Below, piece by piece: positions 6,432 to 11,565 of a DNA stretch of 15,289 nucleotides. Each line of letters opens with the position of its first letter. The first letter of the stretch is position 1. The position numbers were made by a program, and so were the translations under genes. The notes under the pieces are model-generated. The model made no database searches and was not told where the DNA came from. It was given only the letters and a program-made list of their open reading frames with translations. This stretch comes from CAZALT01 sp964485515 (GTDB taxonomy: Bacteria > Actinomycetota > Acidimicrobiia > Acidimicrobiales > Acidimicrobilacustridaceae). Where the stretch lies: positions 1-15,289 of the forward strand of contig CAZALT010000083.1 in the NCBI GenBank assembly GCA_964485515.1. Direction: 5' to 3'.

Positions 6432-7517
6432 TCAGTCGGCGGTCGCAGTGTAGAACGCGCCGGTGCGCTGACCAGCAGCGATGGCCGAGCCCGCCTCGAG
6501 CACGGCGAAGGGCCCGACGTGCGCATCGTCGCCCACCTCCGCGTCGCGCGCCACCGAGCTCTCGACGGTGGCGCGTGCACCGACGACGCAGTCGACGAGC
6601 CGGGCGTTCGGACCGATCTCGGATCCGGCTCCGACGACGGTTCGACCCTGGAGCATCGTCCCAGGGAACAGCGTGACGTCGTCGGCGAGCTCGACGGTGG
6701 CGTCGACGTAGGTGTTGTCCGGGTCGAGCATCGTGACGCCTCGCCGCAACCAGCCTTCGTTGGTGCGCCGGCGCAGCTCGCGCTCGGCGGCGGCGAGCTG
6801 GAGGCGGTCGTTGACGCCTTGGGTCTCGGCTGGGTCGTCGACCACGACGGACAGGACGGGGTAGCCCGCGTCGGCGAGCACCTCCACGACGTCGGTGAGG
6901 TAGTACTCGCCTTGCGCGTTCTCCGGGCTCAACCGGCGCAGCGCCGGCGCGAGCAGGCTGCGCCGGAAGCAGTAGATCGAGGTGTTGATCTCCTCGATCG
7001 CCTTCTCGTCGTCGGTGGCGTCGGACTGCTCGACGATGCGGGCCACCTTGTCCTCCTTGCCGCGCACGACCCGGCCGTAGCCGGTGGGGTCGGCGACCTT
7101 GGCGGTAAGGACGGTGCAGCCGGCGTCTGCATCGCGATGGCGCTGCACGAGCGCCGCGATGGTGTCGGGTCGCAGCAACGGGGTGTCACCCGGGAGGACG
7201 AGGACCTCGCCGTCGTCGAAGTCGTCGTCGGGGAGCCCGGTGAGCCCCACGCTCGTGGCGTCGCCCGTGCCCCGCTGCACGTGCTGCTCGACGAAGTCGA
7301 GGGGGATCTCGGGAGCTTCCTCTTGGAGCTTCTTGGTGACCCGCTCGGCGCCGTGGCCGACGACCACCACCACGTGCTCGGGCGTGACCGCGCCCAGCGA
7401 ATCGAGCACGTAGAGCAGCATCGCCCTGCCGCACAGGAGGTGCAGTGGCTTGGGGCGCGTCGATCGCATGCGGGTGCCTTCGCCGGCAGCGAGCACGATG
7501 GCGGAGAGCGTCGGCAT
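6432..7517 (-). CDS. glmU: GlmU-type UDP-GlcNAc pyrophosphorylase with a shortened C-terminal domain
   Basis: The 361-residue product carries the complete uridylyltransferase domain: LAAGEGTRMRSTRPKPLH (nucleotide loop, 9-26), QRGTGDAT (81-88), LPGDTPLL with the metal-binding Asp111, PTGYGRVVR, EINTSIYCF, LSPENAQGEYYLTDVVEVL and GVNDRLQLA. A left-handed beta-helix then starts (GVTMLDPDNTYVD, VELADDVTLFPGTMLQG, SEIGPNARLVDC) but ends at TGAFYTATAD. Normal GlmU runs to about 450-495 residues, and the His, Tyr and Asn of the acetyltransferase site lie beyond this point, after a PHLSY-like segment that is missing. prs begins 50 bases on, so the remainder is not nearby in another frame. The uridylyl reaction is expected; acetylation of glucosamine 1-phosphate is not. 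ATG at 7517 follows a candidate leaderless promoter. Confidence 0.88.
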   Translation of the reverse strand: MPTLSAIVLAAGEGTRMRSTRPKPLHLLCGRAMLLYVLDSLGAVTPEHVVVVVGHGAERVTKKLQEEAPEIPLDFVEQHVQRGTGDATSVGLTGLPDDDFDDGEVLVLPGDTPLLRPDTIAALVQRHRDADAGCTVLTAKVADPTGYGRVVRGKEDKVARIVEQSDATDDEKAIEEINTSIYCFRRSLLAPALRRLSPENAQGEYYLTDVVEVLADAGYPVLSVVVDDPAETQGVNDRLQLAAAERELRRRTNEGWLRRGVTMLDPDNTYVDATVELADDVTLFPGTMLQGRTVVGAGSEIGPNARLVDCVVGARATVESSVARDAEVGDDAHVGPFAVLEAGSAIAAGQRTGAFYTATAD

Positions 7518-7525
7518 ACCCGACA

Positions 7526-7554
7526 GGTCTAGCCGGAGCGACCGCTATGGTCTA
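7526..7554 (-). promoter_or_regulatory. Candidate promoter for glmU (leaderless or very short leader)
   Basis: Minus-strand TAGACC (7554-7549), 17 bases and TAGACC again (7531-7526) could be -35 and -10; the latter fits TANNNT only partly. Eight bases separate the -10 from the ATG and hold no Shine-Dalgarno, so the transcript would start at or near the start codon. Confidence 0.35.
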
Positions 7555-7619
7555 GGAACCCAGGACGAACGACTCGGTCGATTCGCTCATCGCGGCGACA
7601 CGAGGCGTTCAGCGTCCGT

Positions 7620-7692
7620 TCCGGGATAGTTCAATTGGCAGAACGCCGGCCTTTGGAGCCGGATGTTGGAGGTTCGATCCCTCCTCCCGGAG
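7620..7692 (+). tRNA. tRNA-Gln, anticodon TTG
   Basis: The sequence folds into a complete cloverleaf. The acceptor arm is TCCGGGA with TCCCGGA (7685-7691) and discriminator G at 7692. The D-arm is GTTC...GAAC. The anticodon stem is CCGGC/GCCGG (7646-7650, 7658-7662) with loop CTTTGGA and anticodon TTG at 7653-7655. The variable loop is ATGTT and the T-arm GGAGG-TTCGATC-CCTCC. CCA is not encoded. It is on the strand opposite glmU and the same strand as the bS22 gene. Confidence 0.96.
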
Positions 7693-7759
7693 CTCCTCCG
7701 CGCGGCGGGCGCGTACCACGACAGCACCTGACCACGGCGGCAGCGGGCGCAACGGCGAA

Positions 7760-7773
7760 GCCTCCGAGGAGGC
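7760..7773. other. Short palindrome between tRNA-Gln and bS22
   Basis: GCCTC and GAGGC flank a CGAG loop, 68 bases after the tRNA. No T-run follows. It may be a weak terminator or a processing hairpin, or chance in GC-rich DNA. Confidence 0.2.
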
Positions 7774-7824
7774 CGCTCGGCACCGCGGGCACGGCCCGTT
7801 TGGGAGGTCGACGGAGCACGCTGC

Positions 7825-7830
7825 TAGGTT
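7825..7830 (+). promoter_or_regulatory. Candidate -10 element TAGGTT for bS22
   Basis: TAGGTT lies ten bases before the ATG at 7841, so the leader would be only a few bases and lacks a Shine-Dalgarno. This is the same hexamer as before the YceH-type gene. No good -35 is visible. Confidence 0.35.
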
Positions 7831-7840
7831 GCCCGCCGTC

Positions 7841-7942
7841 ATGGGTTCACTGATCAAGAAGCGCCGCAAGCGCATGCGCAAGAAGAAGCACAAGAAGATG
7901 CTGAAGCGGACTCGCTTCCAGCGCCGCGCTGCAGGCAAGTGA
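7841..7942 (+). CDS. Small ribosomal protein bS22 (AURKAIP1/COX24 domain, 33 residues)
   Basis: A 33-residue, extremely basic peptide begins MGSLIKKRRKRMRKKKH and ends RFQRRAAGK. By length and pattern it matches the actinobacterial AURKAIP1/COX24-domain (DUF1713) peptide, shown in mycobacterial ribosome structures to be a 30S subunit protein named bS22 near the decoding region. Two thirds of the residues are Lys or Arg, apart from a few hydrophobic positions such as the Met-Leu pair in the middle, so rRNA binding is expected. The ATG at 7841 gives exactly the known N-terminus. It lies alone on the plus strand with tRNA-Gln, between the minus-strand blocks ending with ispE and starting with glmU. 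Such a gene is easily missed by automatic annotation. Confidence 0.93.
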   Translation: MGSLIKKRRKRMRKKKHKKMLKRTRFQRRAAGK

Positions 7943-7953
7943 TCGCGGGCGCT

Positions 7954-7977
7954 CCTCTGTCTCGTTGAGACCAGGGG
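7954..7977 (+). terminator. Hairpin just after bS22
   Basis: CCTCTGTCTC pairs with GAGA-C-(c)-AGGGG around a GTT loop: ten pairs with one bulged base and one G-T, 11 bases after the stop. No T-run follows, so it is a candidate for a U-poor actinobacterial terminator. Confidence 0.4.
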
Positions 7978-8021
7978 TGGCGCTCTCCGCACGCCCCCGC
8001 TCCGCACTTTTCTTGTCCTCA

Positions 8022-8038
8022 CCGGCTCCCCGAGCCGG
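8022..8038. terminator. Hairpin between convergent bS22 and ispE
   Basis: CCGGCTC-CCC-GAGCCGG is a perfect seven-pair stem, followed on the plus strand by a weak T-rich AGTTGTTG. It sits 24 bases beyond the ispE stop, so it could serve both strands. Confidence 0.45.
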
Positions 8039-8062
8039 AGTTGTTGCCTACCCGGCCACCTG

Positions 8063-8818
8063 TCAGGTGCCGGGCACGGTGACGGCCACCACGCGCCCCG
8101 CCCCGGGATAGGAGCCTTCGACGAACCACGTCGATCCGCTCCCGGCCAGGCGGGGGCGCTGACCCGTCGCGGCGCCAAGGCGGTCGCGGTGGTCACCCAG
8201 GCGCGGCTCGACGGCCAGCGCGGCGGGTTCGAGGTCGTTGCCGTTGTCGCCGACGGGGCCGCCCATCCGGTCCCACTCCCGGTACACCGCCACGGTCGAG
8301 CAGCCGAACGGCGGCGTGGCCAGGGTGAAGGTTCGGGGCTCGAACGGCAGCGGCTCGACGAGCTCGCCGATCCCCGACACGCGAGCTCGGCCCCCGTGCA
8401 GGCAGAAGGCGACGTCGGCGCCGATGCCGGCTGCGAGGGCGAGATCGTCGATGCCCGCCCAGCGCAAGATCGCGGCGGCGTCCGAAGATCCGCCGCCCAG
8501 TCCGGCACCCGCCGGGATCTGCTTGCGGAGCAGGACATCGGCGGTCCGTCCGGCCGCGGCGAGTGCCTGGCTGACCAGGTTGTCGTCACCCACGTCGATG
8601 GGTAGACCCCGCTGGCCCACGACCTCGAGGCGATCGCCCGACGGGTCGACCTCGAGCGTGTCGGCCAGGTCGAGGCTCACCATCTCGGCGTCGATGAGGT
8701 GGTAGCCGTCGTCGCGCACGCCGGTGACGCGGAGCGACACGGTGAGCTTGGCCGGGGCGCTGAGCAAGACGGTCGCAGAGGTCGGGGGCACGCTCGCCGA
8801 CGCTAGCGAACTGGCCAC
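8063..8818 (-). CDS. ispE: 4-diphosphocytidyl-2-C-methyl-D-erythritol kinase
   Basis: IspE phosphorylates CDP-methylerythritol with ATP in the MEP pathway to isoprenoids. This GHMP kinase shows APAKLTVSLRVTGVRDDGYH (21-40, Lys24 conserved), the phosphate loop IPAGAGLGGGSSDAAA (101-115), the catalytic Asp135 in GADVAFCLHGG, and the C-terminal AGSGSTWFVEG. At 251 residues it is somewhat shorter than most (about 280-310), the loss being spread through the C-terminal half. The Asn usually found after PAK-x is Thr here. The start is taken as GTG at 8818; the GTG at 8791 is an alternative nine codons on, and Shine-Dalgarno signals are weak for both. It follows rsmA, as in Mycobacterium, but a tandem repeat fills the 139-base gap. 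Confidence 0.93.
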   Translation of the reverse strand: MASSLASASVPPTSATVLLSAPAKLTVSLRVTGVRDDGYHLIDAEMVSLDLADTLEVDPSGDRLEVVGQRGLPIDVGDDNLVSQALAAAGRTADVLLRKQIPAGAGLGGGSSDAAAILRWAGIDDLALAAGIGADVAFCLHGGRARVSGIGELVEPLPFEPRTFTLATPPFGCSTVAVYREWDRMGGPVGDNGNDLEPAALAVEPRLGDHRDRLGAATGQRPRLAGSGSTWFVEGSYPGAGRVVAVTVPGT

Positions 8819-8906
8819 CGCTCGCCCACCACTCGCGAACTGGCTGGGAGAACCCGTCGCATACGACGGACTTGGCCTGCCGGTTCGGCATGAACGAGGT
8901 AGATCT

Positions 8907-8979
8907 GGTCAGGTCATCGCTCGGTCAGGTCATCGCTCGGCCAGGTCGTCGCGTGGGTCAGGTCGTCGCGTGGGTCAGG
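8907..8979. repeat. Tandem repeat of 16-17 bp covering the rsmA stop codon
   Basis: Plus-strand units are GGTCAGGTCATCGCTC at 8907-8922 and, identical, at 8923-8938; then the related 17-base GGCCAGGTCGTCGCGTG (8939-8955) and GGTCAGGTCGTCGCGTG (8956-8972), with a partial GGTCAGG (8973-8979). The rsmA stop (8960-8958) lies in the fourth unit, and the first three lie in the gap before ispE. Each full unit except the third contains TCAGG, so TGA recurs on the minus strand. Confidence 0.9.
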
Positions 8980-9770
8980 CGGCCCCAGGCTTCGATGTCG
9001 AGCTGCTCGGGGCGCGACTGCGGATCGACCCCGGCGACCTCGAACGCCTCGGGAGCGACCACCCCGGTCAGCGACCGACGCAGCATCTTGCGCCGCTGGC
9101 CGAACGCCGTGCGCACCAGGCCGAACAGCGCCTCGGGATCAGCGTCGACCGCCGGCTGCTCGGCCCGGACGATGCGCACCAGCACAGAGTCCACCTTCGG
9201 CTGGGGGATGAACACCGTGGGCGGGACACGGCCGACCACCTCGGCATGGCCGTGGTAGGCCACCTTCACCGACGGGATCCCGTAGGCCTTGTCACCCGGT
9301 GGAGCGGCGAAGCGCTCCCCCACCTCCCGCTGGACCATCACGAGCATGGAGGTGATGGCAGGGACGTCGTCGAGCAGGTCGAGCACGAGCGGTGTGCCGA
9401 CGTTGTACGGCAGGTTGGCCACCATCGACCACGCGTCGTGGCCCGCGAGCAGCGCCGGCCAGTCGACCGACGTCGCATCGGCTTGGACGATGCGGGCGCG
9501 GGTCGCTGCCGTGACCTCTTCGAGGACGGGGATGAGGTGACGATCGACTTCGACCGCGGTGACCTCGGCACCGGCTTCGCATAGCGCCAAGGTGAGCGAT
9601 CCCAGTCCGGGTCCGATCTCGACGACCGGGTCACCTGGTTGCACGCCGGCCAGATCCACGATGCGGCGCACCGTGTTGGGGTCGGCCACGAAGTTCTGGC
9701 CGAGCGCCCGGCTGGGGTGCAGCCCGTGCCGCGCCAACAGCTCGGCGATGTCGCCACGTCCCAGGGTCAC
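8958..9770 (-). CDS. rsmA: 16S rRNA (adenine1518-N6/adenine1519-N6)-dimethyltransferase
   Basis: RsmA (KsgA) dimethylates the two adjacent adenines of helix 45 in 16S rRNA using SAM, late in 30S assembly; its loss is known to give kasugamycin resistance. The 270-residue product shows HPSRALGQNFVADPNTVRRI (18-37), the SAM motif EIGPGLGSLT (51-60), acidic VEVDRHL, QADAT, and the catalytic NLPYN (119-123). QREVGERFAAPPGDKAYG and PQPKVDSVLVRI follow, then AFGQRRKMLRRSL in the C-terminal domain. The start is GTG at 9770 with only a weak GAAG upstream; no better one exists near the family N-terminus. The last codons (THATT) fall in a tandem repeat. It lies 69 bases after the Rpf-like gene and before ispE, the order in Mycobacterium. 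Confidence 0.95.
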   Translation of the reverse strand: MTLGRGDIAELLARHGLHPSRALGQNFVADPNTVRRIVDLAGVQPGDPVVEIGPGLGSLTLALCEAGAEVTAVEVDRHLIPVLEEVTAATRARIVQADATSVDWPALLAGHDAWSMVANLPYNVGTPLVLDLLDDVPAITSMLVMVQREVGERFAAPPGDKAYGIPSVKVAYHGHAEVVGRVPPTVFIPQPKVDSVLVRIVRAEQPAVDADPEALFGLVRTAFGQRRKMLRRSLTGVVAPEAFEVAGVDPQSRPEQLDIEAWGRLTHATT

Positions 9771-9839
9771 CGGTTGATTCTGGTCGCTTCGGGGCCCGTC
9801 AGACGTCTTGGTGCTGAACGGTGAGCCTTGTCGGAACGA

Positions 9840-10484
9840 TCAGCAGTGTCCGCCCCACGGCGACTTGCCCTGCCAGTTGTAGAGGGCGAGTGCCAGGGCG
9901 TCCTGGTCGGAGGGGGATGCCTGGCTGGGTGCGACGCCGACGAGGTCGGGGCGGCCCGCGTGCTGCGCGGTGGCGTTCCAGGTGCTCTGCGAGAACTGGT
10001 AGGCGCCGTGGTACACGCCGTTCGACGACACCACCTGGTAGTTGCCGCGCGACTCACGCTGGCGCACGCAGGCCAGGAAGGCGGCGCTGCCCGCATCGAC
10101 CGGAGGCGGCGGTGGCGGGGTGGGAGCGACGTAGGGCGCCGAGGTGGTCGTCGTGGTGGGGGGAGCCACGTAGGCCGCAGGCTTCGCGGGGACCGCGGCA
10201 GTCGTGGTGGTGGTGGCCTGCTCGGTGGTCGCGGTCGTCGACACCGACACGATGGGCTCGGGGGCCTCGGTCGTGGTGGTGGCGGGCTCTTCGGTCGTCG
10301 AGGTGGACGACGGCGCGGTCTCCACCGGTGCGCTCTGGGCCGCGATCGGGACGGTGGCGATCTCGGTGCCTTCCGAGTCGCCGTCGGGAACGGCGAGGGC
10401 CACGAGGGCGGGGAGCAGGACGGCTCCGGCGAGGATTCCGAACAGCTGGCGACGCTTGGACTGCGTTGGTGTGGGTGCGTTCAT
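9840..10484 (-). CDS. Rpf-like transglycosylase, exported or membrane-anchored cell-wall hydrolase
   Basis: This 214-residue protein has a short basic N-terminus (SKRRQ), one hydrophobic helix (about 14-32) acting as signal or anchor, and a long Thr/Pro/Ala-rich wall-spanning linker (about 38-130, with runs of Thr and a poly-Pro). The C-terminal domain (about 135-214) is resuscitation-promoting-factor type: ACVRQRESRGNYQVV with the likely catalytic Glu144, then GVYHGAYQFSQSTWNATA and ALALYNWQGKSPWGGHC. Cys139 and Cys214 could form a disulphide. Such domains cleave peptidoglycan glycan strands and in Mycobacterium and Micrococcus aid regrowth of dormant cells. The ATG at 10484 is preferred over TTG at 10538 because it gives a normal signal region. 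It occupies the place of rpfB between tatD and rsmA, but lacks the DUF348 and G5 domains of RpfB. Confidence 0.87.
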   Translation of the reverse strand: MNAPTPTQSKRRQLFGILAGAVLLPALVALAVPDGDSEGTEIATVPIAAQSAPVETAPSSTSTTEEPATTTTEAPEPIVSVSTTATTEQATTTTTAAVPAKPAAYVAPPTTTTTSAPYVAPTPPPPPPVDAGSAAFLACVRQRESRGNYQVVSSNGVYHGAYQFSQSTWNATAQHAGRPDLVGVAPSQASPSDQDALALALYNWQGKSPWGGHC

Positions 10485-10536
10485 ACAGGGGATGAGCGCG
10501 TCGGCCTGGCAAACTTCTCCGCCCGACGGCCAAGGC

Positions 10537-10566
10537 AACCTAGGGGGGTCCGTAACGGGATCGCAA
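10537..10566 (-). promoter_or_regulatory. Candidate promoter for the Rpf-like gene
   Basis: Minus-strand TTGCGA (10566-10561), 18 bases, then TAGGTT (10542-10537) form a plausible -35/-10 pair. Transcription would begin about 45 bases before the ATG at 10484. Inverted repeats lie just upstream. Confidence 0.4.
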
Positions 10567-10570
10567 CTTT

Positions 10571-10610
10571 CGTCATGCCGTTGTGACGAACGTCATGTGG
10601 ATGCCACATG
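10571..10610. promoter_or_regulatory. Inverted repeats upstream of the Rpf-like gene, possible operator
   Basis: CGTCA (10571-10575), eight bases and TGACG (10584-10588) make one dyad, and CGTCA recurs at 10591-10595. CATGTGG-ATG-CCACATG (10594-10610) is a second, perfect seven-base dyad. Both sit immediately upstream of the candidate -35, where an activator or repressor would bind. No regulator is recognised. Confidence 0.4.
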
Positions 10611-10742
10611 AGCCCCGAAGCGTGTCGTATCAGCGCGCGCCGGACGACCCGCGAGCCCCGGCCACCCCCCTTCACACATCGTGCGTCGCTCAGCCGGCAA
10701 AGCATCGAACGAGCGACGCCCGACGAGCGAAGAACCGCTTCC

Positions 10743-11552
10743 CTACGCCAGTTCACCCGTCGTGGGTGGGAGCCGGAACAGGCGATCGGCATTGGCCACG
10801 GTGGCCGCGGCGATGGCCTCGACCGGCAGTCCGCGCACCTCGGCGATCAGCGCGCCGACATGGGTGACCCAGGCGGGCTGGTTGCGCTTGCCCCGGTAGG
10901 GCACGGGGGCGAGGTAGGGCGCGTCTGTTTCGATCAGAAGTCGGTCAAGCGGGCAGATGAAGGCCGCGTCGCGCAGCTCGGGAGCCGTCTTGAACGTGAC
11001 GATCCCGCTGAAGGAGATGTTCACGCCGAGGGCCAGGCCGCGTTCGGCCTCGGCCGGCCCACCGGTGAAGGAGTGGAAGACCGATCGGGGTGGCACGCCC
11101 TCGCTCTCGAAGATGGCGAAGGTGTCCTCCCATGCTTCGCGTGTGTGGATCACCAGCGCCAGGTCGTGGTCGAAGGCGAGGCGGATCTGCTCGGCGAACA
11201 CGGTGCGTTGCAGGTCGCGGGGCGAGTGGTCGTAGTGGTAGTCGAGGCCGCATTCCCCCACGGCGACGATCTTCGGCTCGGCGAGCAACGCTTCGAGGCC
11301 CTCGACGCCACCGTCGGCGTCGTGGGGATGCACGCCCGCCGTCGCCCACACGCCGTCGAACTGGGTCGCCACGTCGATGGCTGCCCGGCTACCCGCGACA
11401 TCGCAGCCCACGTTGACGAGACGGGTGACCCCGACGGCCCGAGCGGCCGCAACTGCTTCGGCTGCGTCGGGCCCGGGGTCGAGGTGGCAGTGGGCGTCAG
11501 TCCAGACCACTCCACCAGGATCGGGAGCCGGGCCGGGCGTCGTGTCGGTCAT
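10743..11552 (-). CDS. tatD: TatD family metal-dependent hydrolase
   Basis: TatD proteins are TIM-barrel metallohydrolases; known members act as 3'-5' DNA/RNA exonucleases or deoxyribonucleases. All metal ligands are visible in the 269 residues: His21 and His23 in DAHCHLD, Glu100 in GECGLDYHYD, His136 in VIHTREA, His160 in VFHSFTGG, and Asp210 in ETDAPYLAP, followed by the family PYRGKRNQPAWV. The ATG at 11552 begins 13 bases after the metG stop, so the two are almost certainly co-transcribed; metG-tatD pairing is widespread in bacteria. The first 15 residues are Pro/Gly-rich and not conserved, so a slightly later start is possible. Whether it acts on nucleic acid here cannot be told. Confidence 0.93.
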   Translation of the reverse strand: MTDTTPGPAPDPGGVVWTDAHCHLDPGPDAAEAVAAARAVGVTRLVNVGCDVAGSRAAIDVATQFDGVWATAGVHPHDADGGVEGLEALLAEPKIVAVGECGLDYHYDHSPRDLQRTVFAEQIRLAFDHDLALVIHTREAWEDTFAIFESEGVPPRSVFHSFTGGPAEAERGLALGVNISFSGIVTFKTAPELRDAAFICPLDRLLIETDAPYLAPVPYRGKRNQPAWVTHVGALIAEVRGLPVEAIAAATVANADRLFRLPPTTGELA

Positions 11553-11565
11553 CGGGCCGGCCCGC

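Noticed and set aside
4624..6453. Plus-strand open frame of 609 codons antisense to rplY and prs
   Set aside because: Its translation is dominated by Asp, Val, Arg and Leu and mirrors the codon pattern of the real genes on the other strand.
8907..8979. CRISPR array
   Set aside because: Units are 16-17 bases, directly adjacent with no spacers, and no cas gene is nearby.
10485..10742. c-di-AMP (ydaO) riboswitch upstream of the Rpf-like gene
   Set aside because: Such riboswitches precede rpf genes in some actinobacteria, but I could not find the conserved GGGGUGA and CAGCUAACC segments. A covariance-model search with RF00379 would settle it.
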